From: Bacillus mycoides
Lineage (GTDB): Bacteria > Bacillota > Bacilli > Bacillales > Bacillaceae_G
Direction: 5' to 3'
Length of the DNA stretch: 64,000 nt
Assembly (NCBI RefSeq): GCF_018742245.1
Contig: NZ_CP036132.1
Location: 2,103,001 to 2,167,000 of the forward strand
Shown here: positions 8,479 through 17,797 of the stretch, in pieces
How the letters are laid out: each line of letters begins with the position of its first letter
Numbering within the stretch: the first letter of the stretch is position 1
The notes under the pieces: generated by a model
The model's database searches: none
Seen by the model: the letters and a program-made list of their open reading frames with translations, nothing else
What the model was told of the DNA's origin: nothing
Made by a program: the position numbers and the translations under genes

Positions 8479-8520
8479 AAAAACGTTCCATGTTACATTT
8501 TGTACATGGAACGTTTTTTT
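8477..8520 (+). terminator. Intrinsic terminator after the AraC regulator
   Basis: A stem of about 16 bp built on ACGTTCCATGT / ACATGGAACGT, with A-rich and T-rich flanks, which should work in both directions. Confidence 0.88.
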
Positions 8521-8610
8521 ATTTAGTAATAGTAAATGAAGTGAGATTCAATAGAGATTTATCTAATCCGAATAAATGAAAACGTTTAAAAAATGGAGGA
8601 TGAATACTAG

Positions 8611-9720
8611 ATGACTAGAAAATATGACTTAAATCTATTAGAAAAAATTCAAGAAAAACAAGAAAACATCAATGTACAGGGGGCAAAAGTCTTAGTAAAA
8701 AACATACCAGATTGTGATGAAAAAGGAGCGATGGATCCACGTCTTTATAAGGATACGAAGGTTCAAATGAATATCATGAGGTTTATGCCTAAAAATATGA
8801 TGAAAATGGACGCTTCTGAAAAATCGGTAAGGAATATGCGAAAACAATTTAATGGAATTAAAAGTGTTCCAATTGTCACTAAAGACATTAATATTACACA
8901 TAAAACAGTGAAAGCGGAAGATGGATATGATATTCCGATAAGAATTTATAACAGTGTTTCTAAACAGGAGAATGCGCCAGTTTTATACTTTATTCACGGT
9001 GGTGGATTCATGGCAGGATCACCAGATGTAGTAGAAGAACTTGTGAAATTGATAGTAGAAAAAACAGATATACTAGCCGTTTCTGTGGATTATCGATTAG
9101 CTCCGGAAAATCCTTTTCCAACTGGGCATACAGATTGCTACACTACTTTAAAGTGGATTTATGAAAATGCTGATACATTAGGCGGGGATAAGAATAATAT
9201 CTTTGTGGCAGGTGATAGTGCAGGAGGGAACTTAACACAGTATTGTACAACTAAAGATATGGAAGATAGTAGGAAGTACGTGAAGGGACAGTTGCTTCTG
9301 TATCCTACAATTAATATGTGTGATTATGAAGATGAATTTTATTCTTGGAGTATAGATAAATATGAAATTGCTCCTAAGTATAAAAAAGGATTAGAAAAAA
9401 TGCTTAATATTATGCATTCAATGGTTGGAGGTATGTCAGAAGTACTTGGTACGAAAGAAATTCATTCGAAGTATTTAAGTCCATATGTTGATGTATCCCC
9501 AGACTATCCAAGTACATTTATTACGGTAGGAGAGCATGATTTTTTAATGATTGAATGTTTAGCGTATGCAGCTAAATTAACTAAAAAAGGAGTTGATACT
9601 GAAACAGTTCTTTATCGAGGGTTGGGGCACGCTTATGGAGATAACGTAGGTGTCTATCCTCAAAGTGAAGATTTAGCAATTGAGATGGGGAATTTTATAT
9701 TAAAACATAGTGGAAAGTAG
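8611..9720 (+). CDS. Alpha/beta hydrolase, HSL/esterase family
   Basis: 369-residue carboxylesterase-type hydrolase of the hormone-sensitive lipase group. The oxyanion motif is FIHGGGFMAGS, the nucleophile elbow GDSAGGN, the acid probably in VGEHDFLMIE, and the His in RGLGHAYGD. About 90 N-terminal residues precede the hydrolase core and carry no signal peptide, so it is cytosolic. The ATG at 8611 follows AAAAATGGAGG. The next gene (PAP2) starts five to eight bases after the stop, so the two are an operon, probably under the AraC regulator upstream. Confidence 0.87.
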   Translation: MTRKYDLNLLEKIQEKQENINVQGAKVLVKNIPDCDEKGAMDPRLYKDTKVQMNIMRFMPKNMMKMDASEKSVRNMRKQFNGIKSVPIVTKDINITHKTVKAEDGYDIPIRIYNSVSKQENAPVLYFIHGGGFMAGSPDVVEELVKLIVEKTDILAVSVDYRLAPENPFPTGHTDCYTTLKWIYENADTLGGDKNNIFVAGDSAGGNLTQYCTTKDMEDSRKYVKGQLLLYPTINMCDYEDEFYSWSIDKYEIAPKYKKGLEKMLNIMHSMVGGMSEVLGTKEIHSKYLSPYVDVSPDYPSTFITVGEHDFLMIECLAYAAKLTKKGVDTETVLYRGLGHAYGDNVGVYPQSEDLAIEMGNFILKHSGK

Positions 9721-9725
9721 GGGGA

Positions 9726-10592
9726 ATGATGAAAAATAGAAAGGTGATATTAATTGCCTGCTTCGCTATTTTACTATGTATCTTTGCATTTACAGACTTA
9801 CAAATATCCAATGGTCTATATGAACCAACTAATAAGGTCGCTCTTTTTTTACAAGCTATAGGAGAAATTCCAGCGATGCTTATTGCCTTATTTTCTAGTA
9901 TGTATTTATTTAAAGCTAGAAAGAATAAAGGTTCAAGAGGATATTATCTATCTGGAATTGGCTATGGAGCAATCATTCTTTTGTTCGCTTTTGCAGCTGC
10001 ATTTATGCTAGTACATTATTTAACCATTTCCAAATATTTAATTCCAATTTTTATGCTTTGCTTTATTGTAGTTTGCTATATGATTTCTAAATCATGGAGT
10101 AAATATGATGATGCAAGATTGAGGGATATTGCATTAATCGGATTATTAAGTGTAGTTATTGTATTAATTACATTTAATCTAATAAAGCTAGGATGGGGTA
10201 GAGAACGCTATCGTCATATGATTTCTATTGGATCTTTTGAAGGATTTTCAAAATGGTTTATACCTCAAGGGATTGCTAAAAGTGATGAGTTTATGTCATT
10301 TCCTTCAGGCCATAGTGCTAATGCAGCGTTAGTCATTTGGTTTAGTTTATTACCAGAATATTTCGCTTCGTTAAAAAGAAAAAAAATAGGTGTTTGGATT
10401 CTCATTCTTTTATGGATGATAATAGTACCAATGAGTCGTATTGTGGTAGGAGCCCATTTTGCTTCAGATGTTACAGTTGGAGTCGCTATTTCAGTTACTG
10501 TGTTTATGTGTTTGAAAAAATTCATATGGAGAGATAAGAAAAATAAACGCACCAATAATAATGATGTTCTTCCACATTCATTGAATCGGTAA
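9726..10592 (+). CDS. PAP2-family membrane phosphatase
   Basis: 288-residue integral membrane phosphatase of the PAP2 superfamily (undecaprenyl pyrophosphate or lipid phosphate type). Six or more hydrophobic segments are seen. The three active-site motifs are K-L-G-W-G-R-E-R-Y-R (a KX6RP variant lacking the Pro), SFPSGHSANAA, and SRIVVGAHFASDV. ATG 9726 abuts the GGGGGA site and ATG 9729 gives three bases of spacing, so the start is either of these. Cotranscribed with the esterase upstream. Confidence 0.85.
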   Translation: MMKNRKVILIACFAILLCIFAFTDLQISNGLYEPTNKVALFLQAIGEIPAMLIALFSSMYLFKARKNKGSRGYYLSGIGYGAIILLFAFAAAFMLVHYLTISKYLIPIFMLCFIVVCYMISKSWSKYDDARLRDIALIGLLSVVIVLITFNLIKLGWGRERYRHMISIGSFEGFSKWFIPQGIAKSDEFMSFPSGHSANAALVIWFSLLPEYFASLKRKKIGVWILILLWMIIVPMSRIVVGAHFASDVTVGVAISVTVFMCLKKFIWRDKKNKRTNNNDVLPHSLNR

Positions 10593-10752
10593 TAAGAAAG
10601 TCTTTTCCTTTGAGGGAATATATAATAATTAATGCATGGCTTGTTCATTAAGCTGTTTTGATAAATAAGTTAGTATTTGGGTTATCCTCATTTTATTTAT
10701 TAAATTCAATAATAGGATTATAGGTTGCAGGGTGAATTTCTAATTCCAAAAT

Positions 10753-10783
10753 AATAGAGGGAAGAGTAATCTTCCCTCTATTT
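10753..10783. terminator. Intrinsic terminator between convergent genes
   Basis: A perfect 13-bp stem, AATAGAGGGAAGA (10753-10765) with 10770-10782, loop of four. It serves the minus-strand hydrolase and may also stop the PAP2 operon. The 160 bases between PAP2 and this stem hold nothing I recognise. Confidence 0.85.
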
Positions 10784-10789
10784 AATTTG

Positions 10790-12247
10790 TTATTTAATTT
10801 TCGTAAATGTAAGAGGCTGAGTACTTAAAGTTGCAGGTACGTGTAATTGAAGAGCCGGGAATTCACCATTTACATTCATATCATAAGCGAATAAAAGCCC
10901 CATTTTCATTTGGAACAAACTAATTGATGCTGAGAAGATGTCGTAATGATGGTGCTGTAGTTTAATTTCCGTATCCATGAATTGTACATGTAAGAAATCA
11001 TCTTGTTTGTATACTTTCAGTGCCCCATAAGCAGGATGCTCAAAAGTTCCAGTGTAGTCATCTAATGTATGAGAAGGGATAGTCCCATTTATTGCTTCAG
11101 GAAGTGATTCAGTTGCCTCTTTCATCATCTCTTTCATTTTTTCGCTATCTTCTACAGCACGTTCATGCCAGTCGATATATTCTAGTCCGAGGAGTTCGTC
11201 GTAAATATGTTTTGTAATATAAGTAGGGAGTAAAGTTTGTCCGGAATTTGTTAGTACGATAATACCGATATTTTCGTTTGGCATAAATGACGCAAGTGCA
11301 GAAAACCCATCAATATTACCGCCGTGATGAATCATTTTATAACCGCGGTAAGCACTAATAAACCAACCGAGTCCGTAGCTATTTAATGGTGATTCACTCG
11401 TTGATAACATTGGCTGATCCGGTATTGGAGTATGCGGTGTATACATTTCTTGGAGTAGTTCAGTAGAAATCAAATCATGATTTTCTGTTTTTCCTTCGTT
11501 TAAATGAAGCAGAACCCAGTTTGCCATATCTTCAATTGTAGAATTAATACACCCAGCAGCGCCAACTGTATCGATGTTACGGAATGGAACTTCTTTTATT
11601 TCACCGTCATTTTCAATGTAAGGTAAAGCATAATCATCTGTATTTTGTGAGTCTGTAACAGAGAAGTTTGTATGTCTCATATTTAAAGGGTCTAAAATAT
11701 GTTCTGTAACGTATTGCTCCCACGTTTGATTCGTAATGTTTTCCACAATATAACTAATTGTCGCATACATTAAGTTGTTATAAAGAAATGCTGTGCGGAA
11801 CGGTGCATCAAGTGATAAATGTTTTATTTTTTCAACAAAATCTTTTCGAGTTAAGGAAGAACTGTACCAAAGAGCATCGTGACGACTTACCCCAGTACGA
11901 TGAGAAGCTAAATCTCGTCCTGTAACTTGCGAGTTAGCGAGCATATCGGATAAAGAGAAGTTAGGTACGTAAGTTTGGACAGGAGTATCCCAATTAAACT
12001 TTTTTTGCTGTGCTAATAAGCTTAATGAAAGTGTACCGAATGCTTTCGTCGCAGAACCGATGGCGAATCGTGTCTGCGGAGTAACAGCCTCTTTTTTCTC
12101 TATGTTACGATAGCCGAAACCTTCTGAAATAATGACCTCCCCATCTTTTATAACCGCTATAGCAGCGCCAGGAACGTGTAAAGCTTTCATCATCTCTTCA
12201 ACCTGATGTTGTAACGTACTTAAAACAGGAGTTTTGATTTTAGACAT
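10790..12247 (-). CDS. Serine hydrolase, class C beta-lactamase/PBP4* fold
   Basis: 485 residues. The beta-lactamase-like domain (about 1-345) has the SxxK motif in GSATKAFG, YNN as the Tyr-x-Asn motif (FLYNNLMYA), and HHGGNIDGF as the KTG-equivalent HxG. A C-terminal lipocalin-like tail (about 385-485, DYTGTFEHPAYG) matches the DUF3471 extension common in these proteins. No signal peptide is seen, so it is probably a cytosolic esterase or peptidase and not a resistance enzyme. TTG 12262 lies before the GGAGG; ATG 12247 is eight bases after it and is chosen. Confidence 0.88.
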   Translation of the reverse strand: MSKIKTPVLSTLQHQVEEMMKALHVPGAAIAVIKDGEVIISEGFGYRNIEKKEAVTPQTRFAIGSATKAFGTLSLSLLAQQKKFNWDTPVQTYVPNFSLSDMLANSQVTGRDLASHRTGVSRHDALWYSSSLTRKDFVEKIKHLSLDAPFRTAFLYNNLMYATISYIVENITNQTWEQYVTEHILDPLNMRHTNFSVTDSQNTDDYALPYIENDGEIKEVPFRNIDTVGAAGCINSTIEDMANWVLLHLNEGKTENHDLISTELLQEMYTPHTPIPDQPMLSTSESPLNSYGLGWFISAYRGYKMIHHGGNIDGFSALASFMPNENIGIIVLTNSGQTLLPTYITKHIYDELLGLEYIDWHERAVEDSEKMKEMMKEATESLPEAINGTIPSHTLDDYTGTFEHPAYGALKVYKQDDFLHVQFMDTEIKLQHHHYDIFSASISLFQMKMGLLFAYDMNVNGEFPALQLHVPATLSTQPLTFTKIK

Positions 12248-12399
12248 GCTTCCAACCTCCAAATATAAATTTTATGTTCCGCACTATACTTTCTGTAATA
12301 GAAAAGTGAAAACCTTTTTTAATATTGAAAGTTAATAATTTTGTAAGAAATATTGAAAGAATTTTTATTAATTTGGATTATTAAATTCGCTGTTTTTCA

Positions 12400-12408
12400 T
12401 GTTATGAT
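12400..12408 (+). promoter_or_regulatory. Extended -10 promoter for thyA-dfrA
   Basis: TGTTATGAT (extended -10) lies 38 bases before the thyA start. No clear -35 is seen. Confidence 0.4.
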
Positions 12409-12445
12409 AAATCTCATATAAGATTGAAAGAAGGTTTTCTTACAT

Positions 12446-13402
12446 ATGAAACATGCTGAATATGAATACTTAAATTTATGCCGTCATGTAATGGAGCACG
12501 GTACGAAGAAAGAAGATCGTACAGGGACAGGTACTGTATCTGTATTTGGATATCAAATGCGTTTCGATCTAAGTAAAGGATTTCCTTTATTAACGACAAA
12601 GAGAGTCCCATTTCGCCTTGTAGCAAGTGAACTACTTTGGTTTATGAAAGGTGATACAAATATTCGTTATTTATTACAACATAATAATAATATTTGGAAT
12701 GAATGGGCGTTTAAGAGCTGGGTAGAAAGTGACGAGTATAATGGCCCTGATATGACAGATTTCGGTCTTCGCTCTCAACAAGATGAGGAATTTAAGAAGC
12801 AATACGATGAGCAAATGGAATTGTTTAAAAAGAACGTTCTAGAAGATGATGATTTTTCGAATAAATATGGTTATTTAGGAGATGTATACGGAAAGCAGTG
12901 GCGAGCTTGGAAAACGACAGCTGGTGAGACGCTTGATCAGCTAAAAGATGTAATTGATATGATTAAGAAAACGCCAGATTCACGTCGCCTAATTATTTCT
13001 GCTTGGAATCCTGAAGATGTACCGAGTATGGCTTTACCGCCTTGTCATACGCTATTCCAGTTTTATGTAGCAGATGGAAAGCTTTCTTGTCAGTTATATC
13101 AAAGAAGCGGTGATATTTTCCTTGGCATTCCATTTAACATTGCAAGCTATTCACTTTTAACACATTTAATTGCACATGAATGTGGTCTCGAAGTAGGAGA
13201 GTTTGTTCATACAATTGGTGATGCACATATTTATACAAATCATTTTGAACAAGTAGAAAAGCAGTTGGCACGTGAACCACGTCCGTTCCCTAAACTTACA
13301 TTAAATCCAGATGTGAAATCTGTGTTTGATTTTGAAATGGACGATTTAACTATTGAAGGATATGATCCACATCCAGCAATTAAAGCACCAGTTGCAGTGT
13401 AA
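12446..13402 (+). CDS. thyA: Thymidylate synthase
   Basis: Converts dUMP and methylenetetrahydrofolate to dTMP and dihydrofolate. 318 residues, the longer Lactobacillus casei-type form with an insert in the small domain (about residues 85-135, rich in acidic residues). The catalytic Cys is C200 in [22 protein letters not shown] near the start binds phosphate, and [11 protein letters not shown] and [16 protein letters not shown] are intact, as is the C-terminal KAPVAV. dfrA starts 19 bases after its stop, so the folate cycle pair forms one operon. Confidence 0.97.
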   Translation: MKHAEYEYLNLCRHVMEHGTKKEDRTGTGTVSVFGYQMRFDLSKGFPLLTTKRVPFRLVASELLWFMKGDTNIRYLLQHNNNIWNEWAFKSWVESDEYNGPDMTDFGLRSQQDEEFKKQYDEQMELFKKNVLEDDDFSNKYGYLGDVYGKQWRAWKTTAGETLDQLKDVIDMIKKTPDSRRLIISAWNPEDVPSMALPPCHTLFQFYVADGKLSCQLYQRSGDIFLGIPFNIASYSLLTHLIAHECGLEVGEFVHTIGDAHIYTNHFEQVEKQLAREPRPFPKLTLNPDVKSVFDFEMDDLTIEGYDPHPAIKAPVAV

Positions 13403-13421
13403 TTGTAGAGGAGATGAAAAG

Positions 13422-13910
13422 ATGATTATTTCATTTATGGTCGCAATGGACGAAAATAGAGTAATTGGTAAAGATAATAAATTGCCTTGGCATTTGCCAA
13501 GTGAATTACAGTATGTGAAGAACACGACAATGGGTCACCCGCTTATTATGGGAAGAAAGAACTACGAAGCGATTGGTAGACCACTGCCAGGAAGACGTAA
13601 TATTATCGTAACTCGCAATGGAGAGTATCATGTTGAAGGTTGTGAAGTTGCTCATTCTGCGGAAGAAGTGTTTGAGCTATGCAAAGATGAAGAAGAAATC
13701 TTTATTTTTGGAGGAGCGCAAATTTATGATTTATTCTTACCGTATGTGGAGAAATTGTATATAACAAAGATTCATCATGCGTTTGATGGAGATACATTCT
13801 TCCCGGAAATAGATATGACTGATTGGAAAGAAGTTTTTGTGGAGAAGGGCTTAACGGATGAAAAAAATCCGTACACGTACTATTATCATATTTATGAAAA
13901 GCAACAATAA
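13422..13910 (+). CDS. dfrA: Dihydrofolate reductase
   Basis: 162-residue NADPH-dependent reductase that regenerates tetrahydrofolate used by ThyA. MIISFMVAMDENRVIGKDN, LPWHLPSEL, the NADPH loop MGRKNYEAIGRPLPGRRN and IFGGAQIYDLFLP are all present, with the active-site acid in the usual position (LPWHLPSE). ATG 13422 follows AGAGGAGATGAAAAG; an upstream in-frame ATG at 13353 lies inside thyA and is not used. A strong terminator follows. Confidence 0.96.
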   Translation: MIISFMVAMDENRVIGKDNKLPWHLPSELQYVKNTTMGHPLIMGRKNYEAIGRPLPGRRNIIVTRNGEYHVEGCEVAHSAEEVFELCKDEEEIFIFGGAQIYDLFLPYVEKLYITKIHHAFDGDTFFPEIDMTDWKEVFVEKGLTDEKNPYTYYYHIYEKQQ

Positions 13911-13950
13911 AAAAAGATTGATGTGAGCATTCACATCAATCTTTTTATTT
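13911..13950 (+). terminator. Intrinsic terminator after thyA-dfrA
   Basis: AAAAAGATTGATGTGA pairs with TCACATCAATCTTTTT around a GCAT loop. Confidence 0.9.
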
Positions 13951-14066
13951 ATATTATCAAATGTATCTTTATAGAGGGGATTCGATAGTGCTATAATGAG
14001 AGTTAGCATGTATAGAATGCTATAAATCTTTAGAAGTACGCTATGTAATAAAAGGAGGAGAATCGG

Positions 14067-16052
14067 TTGAGAAAAATATGGGGGATTCTTTTTCTTTGCT
14101 TTGCATTAATGCTAGTCGGATGCGGCAAAGAAGAAAAACCACAAGAAGCGTTTGATACATATGTAAAAGCATGGAATAAACAAAAATTTGCAGATATGTA
14201 TAATCAATTATCAGAAAATGCAAAAAAAGATATTTCACAGAAAGAGTTTACTGAGAAATATGAAAAGATTTATTCTGGTATTGAAGTGAAAGACTTAAAG
14301 GTAGAAACAGGGGAAGTAAAAGAAGATAAAAAAGATGAAGGCCCTGTTCCTTTTAAAGTAAGCATGGATACAGTTGGTGGTAAAATCACTTTTGGCCATG
14401 AAGCAAAAATGGTGAAAGAAAAAGATGGGGATAAAGAGTCTTGGAAAATAGATTGGACTCCTGATTTCATTTTCCCTGGCATGACAAAAGATAGTAAAGT
14501 GCGTATGCAGACAACACAACCAAAACGTGGTGAAGTTTACGATCGTAATGGAAAAGGTCTTGCGACGAATGGTAAAGCTTCTGAAATCGGAATGATTCCT
14601 GAAAAGTTAGGGGATGCTGCTCCGCAAACGAAAGAAACGGTAGCGAAGTTGTTAAATATGTCTGTAGAAGAGATTGATCAAAAACTAGCTGCGAAATGGG
14701 TAAAACCAGGGTATCTCGTACCAATTGGAATTTTGCCTGAGGGGGCAACGCAAAATACGTACATCGATTTACCAGGTGTTGCAACAAAACCTGTAAATGT
14801 TCGTACATATCCGTTAGGGGAAGCAGCAGCGCATCTTACTGGTTATATCGGAAAAGTAAATGCTGAAGATTTAAAAACGCTTCAAAAGAAAGGCTATCAA
14901 GCCGATGAACCAGTTGGTAAGGCTGGATTAGAGCAAGTATTGGAAGAACAGCTACGCGGGAAAAAAGGTGGCCGTGTCTTCATGGAAGATGCACAAGGAA
15001 AAGAAATTAAAAATTTAGCGAAAACAGATGCTGTTGATGGGGAAAATGTAACTTTAACTATTGATAGTGCTACTCAAGAAAAAATTTATAATGAAATGAA
15101 AGGAGAGGCTGGATCTAGTGCTGCAATTAATCCGAAAAGCGGGGAAACGATTGCACTTGTAAGTAGTCCAGCATACGATCCTAATCTTATTGCAAGAGGG
15201 ACATCGAAGGCACAACGCGAAACTTGGAATAATGACCCGAAAAAACCGATGACGAATCGATTTACACAATTATCGGTTCCGGGTTCTGTATTTAAGCCAA
15301 TTACAGGTGCAATTGGACTTGAAACAAAAACAATTGATCCGAAAGAAGAATTGAAAATTGAAGGATTGAAATGGACGAAAGATTCTTCTTGGGGCAATTA
15401 TTACGTAACACGTGTAAAAGATGCAAATCCGATTGATTTTGATAAGGCAATGAAATACTCGGATAATATTTACTTTGCACAAGAAGCTTTGAAAATTGGA
15501 AAAGATAAATTTATGGCTGAGGCGAAAAAATTCGGATTTGATGAGAAATTACCAATTGAATACGGATTCCCGGTTTCTAAAATCGCAAGTGATGGCATAA
15601 AAAATGATATTCAAATGGCAGATACAGGATATGGACAAGGACAAGTCTTAATGACCCCTCTTCATTTAGCTTTAACGTATGCACCGATTGTAAATGATGG
15701 AACGATTCCGTCGCCATATCTTATTAAAACAGATAAACAACCAAAGGCCTGGAAAGAAAATGTGATTTCTAAAGGAACTCAAGATATATTGAAAACGGCT
15801 TTAACAAAAGTAATTAACGATCCAGATGGTACTGGGAAAATTGCGAAAATTGATGGTATGACCCTTGCTGGTAAAACAGGAACAGCAGAATTAAAAGTAT
15901 CAAAAGAGGCAGAAGGAAAAGAACTAGGTTGGTTCGCTGCGTTTGATTTAAATTCACCTGATATGGTCATTACAATGATGATTGAAGATGTAAAAGGTAG
16001 AGGTGGAAGTAATATTCCGGCTGAAAAAGTGAAACATGTTTTTCAAAAGTAG
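14067..16052 (+). CDS. Class B penicillin-binding protein, PBP2a/PBP3-type lipoprotein
   Basis: 661-residue transpeptidase that crosslinks peptidoglycan outside the membrane. The N-terminus is a lipoprotein signal with lipobox LVGC (Cys19). A MecA_N/NTF2-like domain (about 25-135) follows, then the PBP dimerisation region with RGEVYDRNGKGLATNG and YPLGEAAAHLTGYIG, then the transpeptidase: S407 in SVFK, S465-D-N467, and K603-TGT. The domain order matches B. subtilis PbpC and the low-affinity PBP2a group. The start is TTG with AAAGGAGGAGAATCGG. Whether it confers beta-lactam tolerance cannot be read from sequence. Confidence 0.92.
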   Translation: MRKIWGILFLCFALMLVGCGKEEKPQEAFDTYVKAWNKQKFADMYNQLSENAKKDISQKEFTEKYEKIYSGIEVKDLKVETGEVKEDKKDEGPVPFKVSMDTVGGKITFGHEAKMVKEKDGDKESWKIDWTPDFIFPGMTKDSKVRMQTTQPKRGEVYDRNGKGLATNGKASEIGMIPEKLGDAAPQTKETVAKLLNMSVEEIDQKLAAKWVKPGYLVPIGILPEGATQNTYIDLPGVATKPVNVRTYPLGEAAAHLTGYIGKVNAEDLKTLQKKGYQADEPVGKAGLEQVLEEQLRGKKGGRVFMEDAQGKEIKNLAKTDAVDGENVTLTIDSATQEKIYNEMKGEAGSSAAINPKSGETIALVSSPAYDPNLIARGTSKAQRETWNNDPKKPMTNRFTQLSVPGSVFKPITGAIGLETKTIDPKEELKIEGLKWTKDSSWGNYYVTRVKDANPIDFDKAMKYSDNIYFAQEALKIGKDKFMAEAKKFGFDEKLPIEYGFPVSKIASDGIKNDIQMADTGYGQGQVLMTPLHLALTYAPIVNDGTIPSPYLIKTDKQPKAWKENVISKGTQDILKTALTKVINDPDGTGKIAKIDGMTLAGKTGTAELKVSKEAEGKELGWFAAFDLNSPDMVITMMIEDVKGRGGSNIPAEKVKHVFQK

Positions 16053-16064
16053 TAATTGATGAAG

Positions 16065-16098
16065 ACTATCTCCATGAAATATGGAGGTAGTTTTTTTA
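16065..16098 (+). terminator. Intrinsic terminator after the PBP gene
   Basis: ACTATCTCCAT pairs with ATGGAGGTAGT, then TTTTTTT. Confidence 0.88.
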
Positions 16099-16184
16099 TT
16101 TGATTAAAACCTTAATATTTATATACAAAAACTAACTGAAATAATATATCTTATTAACTTACGAAAAAAAAGTAGCTATTTTTA

Positions 16185-16213
16185 TTGACAGACATTAAAA
16201 CTTTTTGTATTAT
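16185..16213 (+). promoter_or_regulatory. Sigma-A promoter of azoR
   Basis: A perfect -35 TTGACA (16185-16190), 17-base spacer and TATTAT (16208-16213), the best housekeeping promoter in the window, 79 bases before azoR. Confidence 0.8.
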
Positions 16214-16230
16214 ACTTACATAAGGTAAGT
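16214..16230 (+). promoter_or_regulatory. Operator-like palindrome at the azoR promoter
   Basis: ACTTAC-N5-GTAAGT is a perfect 6-bp inverted repeat directly after the -10 box, over the expected transcription start. The spacing fits a dimeric winged-helix repressor (MarR/DUF24-HxlR type, as for YodB or CatR control of azoreductases in B. subtilis). No such regulator gene is beside it. Confidence 0.55.
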
Positions 16231-16291
16231 TATTTACTATAAAATAATAAATCTCAAATTAAAGATAAATTTGAAAAAGGGAGATAATACA

Positions 16292-16927
16292 ATGACAAAA
16301 GTACTATTTATTACAGCAAATCCAAATTCAGCAGAAGGTTCTTTCAGTATGGCAGTAGGGGAAGCTTTCATCGAAGCATATAAAAACGAACATCCACAAG
16401 ACGAAGTTGTAACAATTGATTTATTCAATACAACTGTACCAGCAATCGATGCAGACGTATTCGCTGCTTGGGGTAAATTTGCAGCAGGCGAAGGATTCGA
16501 AACTTTAAGTGAAAATCAGCAACAAAAAATTGCAGCAATGAACAATAACTTAGAAACATTTATGCATGCAGACCGTTATGTATTCGTGACTCCAATGTGG
16601 AACTTCAGCTACCCAGCAGTAGTGAAAGCATACTTAGATAACTTATCAATTGCAGGCAAAACATTCAAATATACTGAAAATGGTCCAGTTGGCTTACTAG
16701 AAGGCAAAAAAGCACTTCATATTCAAGCTACAGGCGGCGTTTACTCTGAAGGAGCATACGCATCTATGGACTTCGGTCGCAATCACTTAAATGCAGTATT
16801 AGGATTCATGGGTGTATCAGACACTGAATATATTGCAGTTGAAGGAATGAATGCAAATCCTGAAAAAGCACAAGACATTAAGGAAGAAGCAATTGTAAAT
16901 GCACGCGAATTAGCAAAACGTTTCTAA
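16292..16927 (+). CDS. azoR: FMN-dependent NADH-azoreductase
   Basis: 211-residue flavodoxin-fold quinone/azo-compound reductase. TANPNSAEGSFSMAVGEAF binds FMN phosphate, and TPMWNFSYPAVVKAYLDN and QATGGVYSEGAYASMDFG are the AzoR isoalloxazine-binding segments. ATG 16292 follows AAAGGGAGATAATACA; an upstream TTG in frame lacks a site. Probably induced by quinones or electrophiles through the palindrome over its promoter. Its codon use is more biased than that of its neighbours, which suggests high expression. Confidence 0.92.
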   Translation: MTKVLFITANPNSAEGSFSMAVGEAFIEAYKNEHPQDEVVTIDLFNTTVPAIDADVFAAWGKFAAGEGFETLSENQQQKIAAMNNNLETFMHADRYVFVTPMWNFSYPAVVKAYLDNLSIAGKTFKYTENGPVGLLEGKKALHIQATGGVYSEGAYASMDFGRNHLNAVLGFMGVSDTEYIAVEGMNANPEKAQDIKEEAIVNARELAKRF

Positions 16928-16940
16928 TATAGAAAACTTC

Positions 16941-16978
16941 AAAATGTCCAAACACTTGTTGTTTGGACATTTTTTCTT
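16941..16978 (+). terminator. Intrinsic terminator after azoR
   Basis: AAAATGTCCAAACA pairs with TGTTTGGACATTTT, followed by T residues. Confidence 0.9.
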
Positions 16979-17038
16979 CTTTTTCCTTCGTTTGTCTAGT
17001 ATAATGAAGGTCGGAATGATAATAGGTGGGGGTTCTGT

Positions 17039-17758
17039 ATGATTCAAACGTTTTTTAAAATCTTTTATTTAATTTTAATCGTAATTGCGATTACACCAAG
17101 ATTGTGGCGTATAAAAAGAAAAGCAAATGCGATGTCACCGCAAGAAAAAGATAGTGTTGTGTATAAAACCACAAACTGGTTTGGTAAGAAAATGGTGGGT
17201 GTAACTGGATCGACTGTAGAAGTAAAGGGACTTGAAAATGTTCCGAAAGACAAGCCAGTGCTAGTTGTAAGTAATCATCAAAGTAATATGGATATTCCTG
17301 TTTTACTAGGTTACTTAAATAAGCCAATTGGATTCGTTTCAAAAGCGGAAATTAAAAAGTTTCCGGTTGTACCAACATGGATGGAACTAATGAATTGTGT
17401 GTTTATGGACCGCAGCGATCGCCGTCAATCTCTTAAGGCAATTAAAGATGGAATTGAACTGTTAAAGAACGGGCATTCTATCGTAATTTTTCCAGAGGGA
17501 ACGAGAAGTAAGGGTGGCGAAATCGGTGAGTTTAAAGCAGGGAGTTTTCACCTTGCTGTAAAATCTGGCGTATCTATATTACCAGTAACTTTAGATGGTA
17601 CATATAAGATGTTTGAGGCTAATGGAAATCGTATGAAACCAGCTCATGCAACATTAACAATTTCTAAGCCAATTACACCTGAAGAATATGCAAGTATGGA
17701 TGCTAAAGAGTTAACCCAGCATACAAAAGATATTATTGCATCTCAATTACATAAGTAA
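17039..17758 (+). CDS. plsC: 1-acyl-sn-glycerol-3-phosphate acyltransferase, PlsC family
   Basis: 239-residue membrane-associated acyltransferase that adds the second acyl chain to lysophosphatidate or a related acceptor. One hydrophobic helix at the N-terminus is followed by the HX4D catalytic motif in SNHQSNMDIPVLLG and the FPEGTRSKGG glycerol-phosphate-binding motif. In B. subtilis the paralogue ypkP lies just after thyB-dfrA, so this gene may be ypkP and not the main plsC. GGTGGGGG precedes the ATG. Confidence 0.87.
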   Translation: MIQTFFKIFYLILIVIAITPRLWRIKRKANAMSPQEKDSVVYKTTNWFGKKMVGVTGSTVEVKGLENVPKDKPVLVVSNHQSNMDIPVLLGYLNKPIGFVSKAEIKKFPVVPTWMELMNCVFMDRSDRRQSLKAIKDGIELLKNGHSIVIFPEGTRSKGGEIGEFKAGSFHLAVKSGVSILPVTLDGTYKMFEANGNRMKPAHATLTISKPITPEEYASMDAKELTQHTKDIIASQLHK

Positions 17759-17760
17759 TA

Positions 17761-17797
17761 AAAAAAGTTTCAGCTTAAACAAGCTGAAACTTTTTTA
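17761..17797. terminator. Bidirectional terminator between plsC and hemolysin III
   Basis: A perfect 16-bp stem AAAAAAGTTTCAGCTT / AAGCTGAAACTTTTTT with an AAAC loop between the convergent genes. Confidence 0.9.

Noticed and set aside
10790..12247. True beta-lactamase resistance gene
   Set aside because: The SxxK/YxN/HxG set is of the broad serine hydrolase family, the protein has no signal peptide, and a DUF3471-like tail is present.
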